Of a stretch of DNA of 64,000 bases, positions 1-8,290 are shown piece by piece. Position numbers and translations under genes: made by a program. The notes under the pieces are model-generated. The model was given only the letters and a program-made list of their open reading frames with translations, did not search any database and was not told the origin of the DNA. Origin of the DNA: Candidatus Nitrosopumilus sp. GTDB lineage: Archaea > Thermoproteota > Nitrososphaeria > Nitrososphaerales > Nitrosopumilaceae. How positions within the stretch are numbered: position 1 is the stretch's first letter; every line of letters begins with the position of its first letter. The stretch spans positions 100,397 through 164,396 of the forward strand of contig NZ_JANQTA010000002.1 of assembly GCF_028278985.1 (NCBI RefSeq), read 5' to 3'.

Positions 1-21
1 CATTAATCAAACATAAAAAAA

Positions 22-519
22 TTATTTAGAATTCCAGGAAACTTTTCTAAGTACAACATAAGGTGTTTTTTCAGATTCATTTGGAAGAATCATATCAGTA
101 TGTTTTGAAAAAAGCTCAATATTTCTCATTAAATCAGGAAAGCCATCTTCTGATTCTAGCGATGAAAGATGGGTTTCACTCCATTTCCAATCACTTTTGT
201 CATTACAGGAATATACAATCCAATGATATGAGCCATTAAGAAACAAAATGTCAAAAGGATACAATCTGCAATCCATAGGCCTTCCGTCATAGACTGTACA
301 TCCACCCATTTCAGCATCCCAGTAAATACATTCTAAAGAATCAGTTTTCTTTTTTATTGCAGAAACGTTTACGCCATCAATATTAACAAATTTTAGATTT
401 TCTTCACAGTTTGGATCAATATTTTTTAATTTTTTAAGATCATCCTGAAAAACTAAAGGAACAGCAGAATTGGTACAGCAGTTTTTATGATCACATTTTC
501 CACATAAACTCTCAAACAT
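22..519 (-). CDS. YkgJ-type cysteine cluster protein
   Basis: This 165-residue protein carries the cysteine pattern of the YkgJ/UPF0153 family of putative zinc- or iron-chelating proteins. An N-terminal C6-x2-C9-x4-CC15 cluster is followed by C64, C74 and C84, the last in the family signature RPMDCRLYPF. The family probably binds a metal or Fe-S centre, but its reaction is not known and no partner is visible here. It is cytosolic, with no signal peptide or membrane segment. The gene is monocistronic and is followed at the left edge by an AT-rich tail. The family call is fairly sure; the function is not. Confidence 0.8.
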   Translation of the reverse strand: MFESLCGKCDHKNCCTNSAVPLVFQDDLKKLKNIDPNCEENLKFVNIDGVNVSAIKKKTDSLECIYWDAEMGGCTVYDGRPMDCRLYPFDILFLNGSYHWIVYSCNDKSDWKWSETHLSSLESEDGFPDLMRNIELFSKHTDMILPNESEKTPYVVLRKVSWNSK

Positions 520-568
520 GCAGTAAGAAATTAAACATAGAATTAATTATTTTCGGAATACGGAAAAA

Positions 569-1192
569 TTAAACAGTTACATGAACCGTTTGTATGATGG
601 AGCTCTCAGATAATAGTGCTCTTTTTAGTTGAACTTTAACTGCAACATCATTTTTTACAATATCAACTTTAACGTTATCAAAGATAGTTTCATATTTTTT
701 TACTTTCTTTCCATCCTGAGATAATTCAAATCCATTGGCAATTAGTAAACCATTGTTTATCAAGAAATTGATTTTTCTGTAACCAGAAGTTTGAGGAATT
801 CCACAAGTGTCTAAGATTTTTGCAATAATTAATGGTTCATCAGAAACGGAACCAAGAACGGCTTTCTTATCTTGATCAGCAAAGGATTCCAAAAAGATTC
901 TTGAAAGTTCAGGATCTCTAATGTGAACCCAATTTGATTCAGATGGTTTGGATTTTTCTACATCAATAATTTCTTGTAAGAATTTTTGTTCAAGTCCATC
1001 TGCACCTGCTCCAAAAAATTCTCTCAAAACACTATCAAGTTTATTGAAATTTTTAATTGCTTGAACTAAACCGAGTCCATGTCTTTCCATTAGTCTTTGT
1101 TCAATCTTGTTCAAAGATTCTTTACCTAAATTTTCCTCAATAGATCTTCTAAGTGAAGGAACTAAAAGATTATCCAGACCGTTTTCCATCAT
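569..1192 (-). CDS. predicted winged-helix-type transcriptional regulator
   Basis: I do not recognise a named family. The 207-residue protein has a helical N-terminal half and a C-terminal part (about residues 115-165) that reads like a winged helix, with a helix-turn-helix-like stretch ILDTCGIPQTSGYRKINFL followed by a beta wing. An open frame extends to 1222, but a TATA-like box (TTTATAAT on the minus strand, about 1211-1219) lies inside that extension, 23-28 nt before the tandem ATG codons at 1192 and 1189. A leaderless start there is therefore preferred. The gene is divergent from the RHH-like gene at 1443, and the region between them is rich in inverted repeats. A DNA-binding role is inference. 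Confidence 0.55.
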   Translation of the reverse strand: MMENGLDNLLVPSLRRSIEENLGKESLNKIEQRLMERHGLGLVQAIKNFNKLDSVLREFFGAGADGLEQKFLQEIIDVEKSKPSESNWVHIRDPELSRIFLESFADQDKKAVLGSVSDEPLIIAKILDTCGIPQTSGYRKINFLINNGLLIANGFELSQDGKKVKKYETIFDNVKVDIVKNDVAVKVQLKRALLSESSIIQTVHVTV

Positions 1193-1307
1193 ACAATTAA
1201 TGAAAATATGCATTATAAACAATTTGTTAAAAACAATTATGACAAACAGTATGTTTTATAGCTAATAGATCTAAGCATCGATCTTAAAAAGAAACGTCAT
1301 TTTAAAA

Positions 1308-1368
1308 AATTACAATTAATTGCATTGTAATTATTTGTACAATGTTGTATGTGTCAAAAATAACATAC
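1308..1368. promoter_or_regulatory. cluster of inverted repeats in a divergent promoter region
   Basis: Three perfect inverted repeats are packed into 61 bp. AATTACAAT (1308-1316) pairs with ATTGTAATT (1324-1332). TACAA-TG-TTGTA lies at 1338-1349. GTATGT (1347-1352) pairs with ACATAC (1363-1368). They sit between the divergent genes ending at 1192 and starting at 1443, so they could be operators for either. The region is AT-rich, which raises the chance of accidental symmetry. Confidence 0.4.
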
Positions 1369-1413
1369 TAAACAATATGACTAAAAATTAGGATAGTCTA
1401 ATTGTAAATGTTC

Positions 1414-1427
1414 ATTTCCAAATATGG
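1414..1427 (+). promoter_or_regulatory. 14-mer ATTTCCAAATATGG, copy 1
   Basis: This copy lies 15 bp before the ATG of the RHH-like gene at 1443, near the predicted transcription start, and just before an AGGAGAG ribosome-binding sequence. The core CCAAATATGG is nearly palindromic. The identical 14-mer recurs at 2062-2075 and a 13/14 match at 3328-3341. Autoregulation by the RHH-like protein is possible but unproven. Confidence 0.45.
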
Positions 1428-1442
1428 TAAGGAGAGATCAGC

Positions 1443-1997
1443 ATGACGCTTCAAGAAAAGCAGATCCTAAAGAAAACAGATAATGTATCAATACGAATTG
1501 ATTCTGAGTTAAGTAGAAAACTACATGAGAAATGTCAAGAACAACAAATTAGTCTCAACACATTGATCAATCATTTACTAGACAAGCAGATCAATTGGCA
1601 TGGTCTAGTTACCGAGATGGGGTGGATAACAATGTACAGATCCACATTTAGAGAAATGTCAGATTCACTTTCAAAAGAAGAAATTCAAAAAATCGCAGAA
1701 ACTACAGGTATTAGCGATATGAAAAATGCATTAAATTACATTTACGGTTTCATTGATTTAGATTCTGTTTTAGATTTTTTCAAAAAAGGATGTTTGAACA
1801 TGAATGTTCAATTTAGAGAAATTAAAATCAATGGTAGAAACAAAATAATCATTCAGCATGATTTGGGAAAAAATTGGCCAGTATTCATGGTTTATCAAAT
1901 GAACGAAATCCTAAATGAAGTTGGATATAGAATCATTGATGAAGAATTCAATAAACAGGGATTTTCCTTTGAAATTGCAAAAATAGAGGAGATCTAA
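1443..1997 (+). CDS. ribbon-helix-helix-like regulator with conserved C-terminal domain
   Basis: This 184-residue protein starts with an Arc/MetJ-like ribbon-helix-helix segment (about residues 14-50: a VSIRID strand, then two helices with SLNTLINHLLDK), as in small DNA-binding repressors. The rest is a larger domain ending in a motif IIQHDLG-x-NW. The same architecture, including IIQHELG-x-NW, is found in the protein at 22311-22898, so the two are paralogs of one family that I cannot name. The start is supported by AGGAGAG 9 bp upstream. The C-terminal domain may sense a ligand or form oligomers; that is inference. The next gene downstream is a DMT-type transporter. Confidence 0.6.
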   Translation: MTLQEKQILKKTDNVSIRIDSELSRKLHEKCQEQQISLNTLINHLLDKQINWHGLVTEMGWITMYRSTFREMSDSLSKEEIQKIAETTGISDMKNALNYIYGFIDLDSVLDFFKKGCLNMNVQFREIKINGRNKIIIQHDLGKNWPVFMVYQMNEILNEVGYRIIDEEFNKQGFSFEIAKIEEI

Positions 1998-2020
1998 AGA
2001 AAAAAGAATCTACGCACGAA

Positions 2021-2075
2021 ATTTCCAAAATTGGCAAGATATGCCTATTAAGGATCAACTGATTTCCAAATATGG
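2021..2075 (+). promoter_or_regulatory. 14-mer motif copies 2 and 3
   Basis: ATTTCCAAAATTGG at 2021-2034 (12/14 match) and ATTTCCAAATATGG at 2062-2075 (identical to the copy at 1414) lie 41 bp apart, directly before the TTG start of the transporter gene at 2082. The second copy would cover the transcription start of a near-leaderless mRNA, a position typical of repressor operators. Confidence 0.45.
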
Positions 2076-2081
2076 GAATCA

Positions 2082-3161
2082 TTGATTTCACAAAGGCTCA
2101 GTAAAAGTAAATCCAAGTATGGATATTATCTCATCGTAATAGCGGCAGCATTAGCTGCACTTGTGCACGTAATTTCAAAACCCATGCTTGAACATTCAGA
2201 AAATATGATAGAAATCAACCCAATTGTCTTGGCATTTTTAGTTTATTTCATAGGAGGAATGTTTTTCACACCAATATCTAGAAAGACTCATTCTATTTCC
2301 AAATTTGGAAAAAAGGATTGGATTTTCATGAGTGTTATTGGAGTTACAGAAGTGGCAGCACTCATTGCTTATTTTTACGGTCTATCAACAGCAACTGCAG
2401 TCAACGCATCTATCTTTAGCAATAATGAAATTATTTTCTCACTTGTAATTGCAATGCTGATATTCAAAGAAAGATTACGCATGAAAGAATGTATTCCATT
2501 TTCTATGATTGTTGTAGGCATGATGATTATCCCAATAGGTAATGATCTTGTGCAAAACAATTTCAGTTTAGGACATATGGTAACAGGTGACTTGTTAATT
2601 GTATTATCAGGAATACTATATGCAATCGATATTACATTATGCAAATACATTAGCGATAGATTTGATGCAAGAAGAGTAACACAAGTAACATCATTCATTT
2701 GTGCAGCAGTAGCCGTATCAATGATTGTTGTTTTAGAAATTCCATTTGATGTGGATTTGATGCAATTACCAGGAATAGCAGTCATTTCGATTTTAGGAAC
2801 TGGAATGTCTACATTATTCTTCTTAATGGCCCTAAAGATGATAGGTACAGTAAGAACAGTGTTGTTGTATTCGACTACAGCAATGTTTGGTGTAATATTT
2901 TCGGGAATATTTCTTGGAGAAGCAATAACTATGCTTGACATTATTTCATTGGCGCTTGTGCTTGGTGGAATCTACATGTTAAGGAATAAACTTGCAGCAA
3001 CTGAAGAACATGGACCTGAGGAAGAGAAACAAGTTCTAGAACACGAGGCGCCTCCAAGAAGATCAAAATCTAGGAAAAGAGCAAAATTCACGCCTAAAAT
3101 TTCAGTTCGGAAGAGAATTGAAGATGAGGTTATTTTCCAAGGTTGGGTAGGAGCAGGTTAG
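2082..3161 (+). CDS. EamA/DMT-superfamily membrane transporter
   Basis: The 359-residue protein has about ten hydrophobic segments in two similar halves, as in the drug/metabolite transporter (EamA, RhaT-like) superfamily. The motif FLGEAIT in the last third is typical. The substrate cannot be read from sequence. A basic, charged tail of about 55 residues (with RRSKSRKRAKF) extends beyond the usual 300 or so residues and probably faces the cytoplasm. The best start is TTG at 2082, because the ATG at 2073 is in another frame and stops after ten codons. Two copies of a 14-mer shared with neighbouring genes precede it. Confidence 0.75.
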   Translation: MISQRLSKSKSKYGYYLIVIAAALAALVHVISKPMLEHSENMIEINPIVLAFLVYFIGGMFFTPISRKTHSISKFGKKDWIFMSVIGVTEVAALIAYFYGLSTATAVNASIFSNNEIIFSLVIAMLIFKERLRMKECIPFSMIVVGMMIIPIGNDLVQNNFSLGHMVTGDLLIVLSGILYAIDITLCKYISDRFDARRVTQVTSFICAAVAVSMIVVLEIPFDVDLMQLPGIAVISILGTGMSTLFFLMALKMIGTVRTVLLYSTTAMFGVIFSGIFLGEAITMLDIISLALVLGGIYMLRNKLAATEEHGPEEEKQVLEHEAPPRRSKSRKRAKFTPKISVRKRIEDEVIFQGWVGAG

Positions 3162-3327
3162 TTATTCCCACTCATTTCAAAAAAAGAAAATTAGTGTTAG
3201 TAAAATTTTATTTCTAAATTATTTTTTAAAATTTTAAAATTTTTTACGCACAAAAATTTTAGAAATGTAGCTGTTTGTAATCATTAGTATACAATTGAAC
3301 GATCAGTCTTTTAAACAAAAAAAGCAA

Positions 3328-3341
3328 ATTTCCAACTATGG
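3328..3341 (+). promoter_or_regulatory. 14-mer motif copy 4 (ATTTCCAACTATGG)
   Basis: This is a 13/14 match to the 14-mer at 1414 and 2062. It includes the ATG (3338-3340) of the TrmB-family gene. A TATA-like TTTTAAAC lies about 27 bp upstream, so the motif spans the presumed leaderless transcription start. Confidence 0.4.
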
Positions 3342-4183
3342 AAATAGCACCAAATACAGTTCAATTAGGCATGTTTCCAGTAGATCGTGCAGATTTTGAA
3401 GAGATTAAAGAATACCTAACAACATTTGGATTAACTCCTAATCAGATCAAAGTCTTTTTCTATATTGGAAAGATTGGTGCAAAAACAGCTTCAGACATTG
3501 CAAAGGCAGTAAATGTTCCAAGAAGTGAAACATATCATCTTCTAACTGCACTTCAAAACAAAGGAATCGTGGAAGCATCATTCCAACACCCAATTCAATT
3601 TTCAGCATTACCAATTAAACAGGCTGTTAATGTTCTTATTAGAACAGAAACAGAACGATTAAACAAATTAAAGAAATCAGCACCAGAACTCGAAAAAATT
3701 TGGAGTAAAGTTCCTGAAGCTACTACACAACAAGATGATGATGAGGAGGAAAAATTCAAGGTCTTACAGGGAGGTAATCAAGTAAACAGTAAAATTTTTG
3801 ACATGATTCTAAATGCTAAAAAAGAATGTAGAATTTTAGGTTCAGAAAAGGATTTCATGAAATTTTATCATGCCAACTTTTTAGAAGCATTAGAAGAAAG
3901 AGAAATTGATTACAAATTACTAACACCAATTTCTAAAAAATCAATGCACATTTTTGAAGACATTGAAAAATCAAAAATCAAAAAATTATGCTCATCAGTT
4001 AAAGAAAATCTCTGTTTCTTGATTAAAGATGATGATGAAGTTCTATTCTTTATCAAAAATGAAGGCAACAATAAAGAAATGAGAGCAATTTGGACAAATT
4101 CTGAGACAATTATCTATTCAAAGGCATTATTGTTCAACAGTATTTGGTCAAAAACAGATTCAAATGAGGAGGAATTTCAATGA
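3338..4183 (+). CDS. TrmB-family transcriptional regulator
   Basis: The 281-residue protein has the TrmB/Sugar_tr arrangement: an N-terminal winged helix (about residues 28-95; FGLTPNQIKVFFYIGKIG, then PRSETYHLL as recognition helix), a short coiled linker, an acidic stretch QQDDDEEEK, and a C-terminal domain resembling the phospholipase-D-like effector domain of TrmB proteins. It is a paralog of the gene at 26167-27015 across its whole length. The effector is unknown. Its stop codon overlaps the ATG of a 36-codon gene (ATGA), so the two are probably translated together. Confidence 0.75.
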   Translation: MEIAPNTVQLGMFPVDRADFEEIKEYLTTFGLTPNQIKVFFYIGKIGAKTASDIAKAVNVPRSETYHLLTALQNKGIVEASFQHPIQFSALPIKQAVNVLIRTETERLNKLKKSAPELEKIWSKVPEATTQQDDDEEEKFKVLQGGNQVNSKIFDMILNAKKECRILGSEKDFMKFYHANFLEALEEREIDYKLLTPISKKSMHIFEDIEKSKIKKLCSSVKENLCFLIKDDDEVLFFIKNEGNNKEMRAIWTNSETIIYSKALLFNSIWSKTDSNEEEFQ

Positions 4184-4290
4184 CCAGAAGATGTAGTTGT
4201 GGTTTTTCTTCAGAACATAAAGAAGAATTTTGTATCCATATAGTTGAAAATTGGAACAACGTTAGATCAATGTGTGTAATTCAAAATTAA
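4180..4290 (+). CDS. cysteine-containing 36-residue microprotein
   Basis: The ATG overlaps the TGA of the TrmB-family gene (ATGA at 4180-4183), which suggests translational coupling. The predicted peptide begins MTRRCSCGFSSEHKEEFC and contains C5, C7, C18 and a later C together with histidines, so it might bind a metal ion. I know no family for it. It converges with the DUF2203 gene, sharing four bases. The second TrmB paralog (27015) also has an overlapping tiny gene, which makes both a little more credible. Confidence 0.45.
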   Translation: MTRRCSCGFSSEHKEEFCIHIVENWNNVRSMCVIQN

Positions 4291-4688
4291 ACTAGAGATT
4301 CATCATCAACTTCAATTGGTTTTCTACCCATAAAACCAGAATCTTTTTCATGCCAAAATTTTATTTCGGTTTCACCATATTTCCAACAAAGCCAAACTTC
4401 TTCATCAAAACGTTTTGAAGGAAAATCAAGTAATCCTTGATCAATACTTTTTACAACCACACCAGTATTTTCTAGAATTTCAACAGATTCATAGAATTTT
4501 GTGATTGCAGAATTAAGTTGCTGTTTTAGTGTAACATATTCTTCAAAGGTGTTTGTAGTAGATACGCTCATTTGCAATTGTTGTTCTAATTTTTTTACTT
4601 CATTTTGTTTTGCCAATGAATATTCATATTTTTTAATTACATCAGGAAGTGCTTCATTTGCCTCATTTGTAGTAAAAAAGCAAAACAT
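4287..4688 (-). CDS. DUF2203 family protein
   Basis: The 133-residue protein shows the DUF2203 pattern. A helical N-terminal half begins FTTNEANEALPDV, with a coiled-coil stretch (QNEVKKLEQQL). The conserved end follows: GVVVKSIDQGLLDFPS, then VWLCWKYGE and FWHEKDSGFMGR. The family is widespread in bacteria and archaea and has no known function. It is soluble and probably cytosolic. No operon partner is evident. Confidence 0.8.
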   Translation of the reverse strand: MFCFFTTNEANEALPDVIKKYEYSLAKQNEVKKLEQQLQMSVSTTNTFEEYVTLKQQLNSAITKFYESVEILENTGVVVKSIDQGLLDFPSKRFDEEVWLCWKYGETEIKFWHEKDSGFMGRKPIEVDDESLV

Positions 4689-4759
4689 AGTCTTGCTGAA
4701 AAATTGTTAATTAAAAATCTTAGGCGCAGATTTATTAGGAATTTGCTCAGAAATGACTC

Positions 4760-5038
4760 ATGAGTGAAGATCAGCTAGAGATGTTAATTACGCAGACAAT
4801 TAACGGTGCAATTGCAACAATTCCATCATATCTTGAAGAAATTGAAGAAAACAAAGAAATTTTGAAAGTTGATAATCCTAAAGAATTTGTGTACGGAGTT
4901 GTGATGGGCATGGCATTAGGAATGAGTGGTGCAATTCTCAGTGCACAAAAAGAGATGCCAACACAAGAAGATCAAATCAAAGTAAGAGATATCGTATACA
5001 AGTACATTCCAGATATCAGAGAAAAGATTTTCAATTGA
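4760..5038 (+). CDS. conserved hypothetical small protein
   Basis: This 92-residue acidic protein has no motif that I recognise. Residues 45-62 (VYGVVMGMALGMSGAILS) are glycine- and methionine-rich and hydrophobic and could form a buried or membrane-associated helix, but the flanks are charged. It overlaps the next gene by four bases (TTGA), so the two are probably one operon, and the partner is a flavin-binding-fold protein. Function unknown. Confidence 0.6.
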   Translation: MSEDQLEMLITQTINGAIATIPSYLEEIEENKEILKVDNPKEFVYGVVMGMALGMSGAILSAQKEMPTQEDQIKVRDIVYKYIPDIREKIFN

Positions 5039-5433
5039 CAGAATTTACATCTAAAGAAATTACATTCTTAGAATCAATGGAAGAAGCAAGAATTGCTACA
5101 TCACATAATGATATTCCACATGTAAAGCCAGTCTCATTTGTATTTCATAGAGATGCAATTCTTGTTGCCACAGATTACAAAACAAGAACTTATGAAAATA
5201 TCAAAGTAAATTCCAATTCAGGTATCGTAGTAGATATTTACAAACACGGTGCGCATAAAGCAGTTTGCGTTCAAGGTCCTGTGGAAATAATTGAAAATGG
5301 GCCAGATTTTGAAGAATATTATAAAATTTTTTACAAAAAATTTGAATGGGTGAGAAAAGACCCATGGAAAGAAAACGAAGCCCCTTTTTTGAGAATTAAT
5401 CCAAAAAATAAGATCAGTTGGGGAATTAACTAA
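5035..5433 (+). CDS. pyridoxamine 5'-phosphate oxidase-like FMN-binding protein
   Basis: The 132-residue protein matches the small PNPOx-like split-barrel family. The early strand EEARIATSHNDIPHVKPVSF is followed by ATDYKTRTYENIKVN and VCVQGPVEI, the usual order of this fold. Members bind FMN or F420 or have lost the cofactor, so the actual reaction (oxidase, reductase, pyridoxine metabolism) is open. It starts at TTG in a TTGA overlap with the upstream gene. Its 3' end overlaps the convergent response regulator by 8 bp. Confidence 0.75.
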   Translation: MTEFTSKEITFLESMEEARIATSHNDIPHVKPVSFVFHRDAILVATDYKTRTYENIKVNSNSGIVVDIYKHGAHKAVCVQGPVEIIENGPDFEEYYKIFYKKFEWVRKDPWKENEAPFLRINPKNKISWGIN

Positions 5434-5797
5434 AGGGAACTTCTTCTTGTTCTACCTGAGACAATAAGGATTGAACAGAAATTGGTTTTTTCAAGATGGT
5501 GCGTATTCCAAGATTCAGTAGTTCTTGTTCCTGATAAGCACTCATTTCCAAGGCACTAACAATTACAACTTTAGATAATTCAGATGGGCGTCGTGCTTTC
5601 AAATCAAGTAAAAAATCAACGCCACTGTATTTTGGCATACACATGTCTAGCAAAATCAAATCATAGGTCTTGTTAACAGCTAGTTCCAATCCTGCACGAC
5701 CATCAGAAATACTATCAAAATGATAATTTTTTGTAGAAAGAATATCAGCAAATATCTGACTAATCTCTTGCATATCCTCTACATGTAAGATTCTCAC
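5426..5797 (-). CDS. single-domain response regulator
   Basis: This 123-residue protein is a bare CheY-like receiver domain. It has the acidic pocket E7-D8, the phosphoacceptor D51 in LILLDMCMPKYSG, the conserved S/T position (VVIVSALE) and the lysine in ILKKPI. There is no output domain, so it must act by protein contact or phosphotransfer. No kinase is adjacent; two histidine kinases occur in this window, at 29714 and 62748, and either could be a partner, which is only a guess. Confidence 0.88.
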   Translation of the reverse strand: MRILHVEDMQEISQIFADILSTKNYHFDSISDGRAGLELAVNKTYDLILLDMCMPKYSGVDFLLDLKARRPSELSKVVIVSALEMSAYQEQELLNLGIRTILKKPISVQSLLSQVEQEEVPFS

Positions 5798-5985
5798 ACA
5801 TTACATATCAGGATAAAATTGATAAGAGAAAGTTTGCCCATTTGAACAAACTAGAAGATTTATCTGAAAAATGTTTTTCTCATTAATTATCAATATTTCT
5901 TATTCAAGTATTACTATCGTTTTGAACTATGGGCTTCAATTTGGGAATTGATAACAAATAAACGCAATTAATAATTCTGAAAATC

Positions 5986-6264
5986 ATGTCAAACAAAATC
6001 AAATGTTCACACATCCTAGTGGCAAAGCAAAGTGAGGCCCTAGCAGTTTTAGATAGAATCAAGGCAGGGGAAAAATTTGGAAAATTAGCAAAGGAACTGT
6101 CAACAGATACAGGAAGTGCAAAAAAAGATGGAAATTTAGGCTATTTTACTAAGGGAATGATGGTAAAACCATTTGAAGAGACTGCATTCAAATTACAAGT
6201 TGGAGAAATTTCAGAACCAGTGAAATCCGAATTCGGATATCATATTATCAAGAGATTTGGATAA
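5986..6264 (+). CDS. parvulin-type peptidyl-prolyl cis-trans isomerase
   Basis: The 92-residue protein is a single parvulin (PpiC) domain without signal peptide or extension. It has CSHILVAKQSEA at the start, LSTDTGSAKKDGNLGYF, the MVKPFEETAF loop and the end VKSEFGYHIIKRFG with the conserved active-site histidine. Such minimal parvulins are known from Cenarchaeum symbiosum (CsPinA) and Nitrosopumilus maritimus (NmPin), and this gene fits them. It catalyses prolyl bond isomerisation and probably assists folding in the cytosol or at the membrane. Confidence 0.92.
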   Translation: MSNKIKCSHILVAKQSEALAVLDRIKAGEKFGKLAKELSTDTGSAKKDGNLGYFTKGMMVKPFEETAFKLQVGEISEPVKSEFGYHIIKRFG

Positions 6265-6266
6265 AT

Positions 6267-6461
6267 TTACAGATTTTTTGCTTTCTTTATTTTATCAAGG
6301 TCATCATTGATTTTTTGACTAATTTTTTCATAATCAGAATGAATTTCTTTATGCAGTTTCTTTTCTTTTTGTAACAAATTTTTCATTTCTTTTGATTGAT
6401 CTTTATCAGTCATACATGTAAGTTCGTGGATAGAGTTTAGAAGATTATTATCAAATTCCAT
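6267..6461 (-). CDS. small coiled-coil hypothetical protein
   Basis: The 64-residue peptide is almost entirely charged helix (KEMKNLLQKEKKLHKEIH, then KISQKINDDLDKIKKAK) and should form a coiled coil. There is one cysteine and no motif that I know. It converges with the parvulin gene, separated by 2 bp. Given its tight packing it is probably real, with unknown role. Confidence 0.5.
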   Translation of the reverse strand: MEFDNNLLNSIHELTCMTDKDQSKEMKNLLQKEKKLHKEIHSDYEKISQKINDDLDKIKKAKNL

Positions 6462-6521
6462 GCCTAAAATACCAAAATAAAATACACAACATTTTTTTCA
6501 AGAAGAAATTAAAAATTGAAC

Positions 6522-6797
6522 ATGACAGTTATTACAGAAAAAGTGCTAGATGAGTTATTAGATTACTTAGAAAAATCAATCAACAATCTTGCAAAAGAAT
6601 CATTTGAAAATTTGGAGCTTGAAGGAGGGTTTCAAGGAGTTCAGAATTTTTTAGACAATCAATTTGACATAAGATTAGAAAATCTGCTTGTTGCAAAAAA
6701 GAGTAGTACACATCACTTAGAATCAGGAATTAAAAATAAAATCATTCAACGTAAGGCAAAAATCATGAATGATATTGCAAAAGAATATCAAAATTAA
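6522..6797 (+). CDS. hypothetical small helical protein
   Basis: This 91-residue protein is mostly helical, with a predicted amphipathic N-terminus (VLDELLDYLEKSINNLAKES). I know no family for it. A TTG two codons upstream (6516) is an alternative start; ATG at 6522 is preferred. It ends by overlapping the stop of the convergent helicase gene by 4 bp. Confidence 0.5.
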   Translation: MTVITEKVLDELLDYLEKSINNLAKESFENLELEGGFQGVQNFLDNQFDIRLENLLVAKKSSTHHLESGIKNKIIQRKAKIMNDIAKEYQN

Positions 6798-8290
6798 AGA
6801 AAGGCATCAAGACCAGATTGTTCTTGATTCTTTTCAAGAACTTTAGTCATTTTATTTCCCATAGATTTTGCTGCAGTCATTTTTCTTCTTCCAATCCAAT
6901 AGTATGTTTCATCAATAGTGTTTTTGGCAATGAGAACAACTAGTTTACCAGTATCCTTTCTTCCAGTTCTTCCACGTCTTTGAACAAAACGAATGGAGCT
7001 AGGAACATTATCATAAAAAATTACTTGATTGACTTCTGCAATATCGAGGCCCTCTTCACCCACTCTAGTTGCAATTAAAACATCAAACTCACCATCACGG
7101 AATTTTCTAACGGTTTCAATTTGCTTTTTTTGTTTTAATCCAGTTTCACCAGCTTTTCCAATCAGAATTCCAGCTGAAACTCCCATCTCAGTTAGTTTAC
7201 TAAAAATCAAATCTACAGAATCCCGATAACTAGTAAAGATCAATGCTTTTCCAGGGACAGATTCGATAATTTCTTTTAGTTTTGGAATTTTAGAGTGCTC
7301 AATTCCTCGTGATTGTGCTTCTTTTGCCAAATGAACAGCCCTTGTAAAATTTGGATCAACCTCAAAGAGTTCTTTAACCCCAGCACCTTTTTTGGCCTGT
7401 GCACGCTCACAAAATTTCAAGAAAGGAGTAATGCCATGTGCTTCTAAGATGTTTAGAGCATAATGAATTCTAATTGCAGTAAACAGTGGTTTTGCAGAAC
7501 GTCGATTTTGATTTAATACAAATTGTCTAATTCGCAATAATGCAGACAATGATTGTTGCTCTGCTAATTTGATACCATTTTTTCTTAGTGTGTCGTATCT
7601 TTCATCTAACGCAATTTTCAGTAATGTTTGAATTGATTTGAGTTCTGGTGGAAGTTCAACATTAATCCATTCAGTGTTAGTTTCTTGAGTATAGGGTTTT
7701 ACATCAGGGCTTTCTTCTGTACGTTCTGCAACACTAGATATTCTCAATTTGGTTAGAATTTCAGTTGCTTTTTCTTTTTCACTTGGAAGTGTAGCAGTCA
7801 TGCCAACTATTCTAGCAGAATTATTTTCAAATCGTTCAGCAATTCCAGAATATGCGTAATCGCCTACAGTTCTATGTACCTCATCAAAAATCACAAGTGA
7901 AAATTGTTCAGAAGAAACAATCTGTCTGTCTAAATCATTTTTTGCTATTTCAGGAGTAGCACAAATTACACTATTGTTCCAAAGTTTAGTTCTTTTTTGA
8001 ACAGTATCTTCGCCAGTAATTAATGAAATATCATCTAAAGTAAGATTGTTTTTTAAAAATTCATAATGTTGGTTTACAAGAACACGTGTAGGTGCCAAAA
8101 ATAAAACACCACCTGTTCCTTTGGATAGATACTCAGCTATCACCTGTAATGCAATTGCAGTTTTTCCTAGTCCAGTAGGTAAAACTACAATACAATTTTC
8201 ATCAATGGCCTGATTTGCTAAATTAACCTGATAATCTCGTTTTTCAATAGAATCTTTCTGTACATATTTTCTCTCAATATACTGAGTCAA
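6794..8290 (-). CDS. Hef/FANCM-type superfamily 2 helicase without nuclease domain
   Basis: The 498-residue protein has the ordered motifs of the Hef/Mph1/FANCM helicases: QVNLANQAIDEN (Q-like motif), motif I PTGLGKTAIA, motif II DEVH, motif III MTATLP, then TSYRDSV and motif VI QRRGRTGR. The insert between the two RecA domains is the family's thumb-like region. Euryarchaeal Hef carries a C-terminal XPF nuclease; here the protein stops after the helicase and ends in QSGLDAFL, which resembles a PCNA-interacting peptide. The expected role is processing of stalled forks and branched DNA. DNA polymerase B lies just downstream on the other strand. Confidence 0.88.
   Translation of the reverse strand: MTQYIERKYVQKDSIEKRDYQVNLANQAIDENCIVVLPTGLGKTAIALQVIAEYLSKGTGGVLFLAPTRVLVNQHYEFLKNNLTLDDISLITGEDTVQKRTKLWNNSVICATPEIAKNDLDRQIVSSEQFSLVIFDEVHRTVGDYAYSGIAERFENNSARIVGMTATLPSEKEKATEILTKLRISSVAERTEESPDVKPYTQETNTEWINVELPPELKSIQTLLKIALDERYDTLRKNGIKLAEQQSLSALLRIRQFVLNQNRRSAKPLFTAIRIHYALNILEAHGITPFLKFCERAQAKKGAGVKELFEVDPNFTRAVHLAKEAQSRGIEHSKIPKLKEIIESVPGKALIFTSYRDSVDLIFSKLTEMGVSAGILIGKAGETGLKQKKQIETVRKFRDGEFDVLIATRVGEEGLDIAEVNQVIFYDNVPSSIRFVQRRGRTGRKDTGKLVVLIAKNTIDETYYWIGRRKMTAAKSMGNKMTKVLEKNQEQSGLDAFL

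Noticed and set aside
2375..2941. 188-residue open frame on the minus strand within the DMT transporter gene
   Set aside because: Antisense shadow of a clear membrane transporter gene; no independent motifs.
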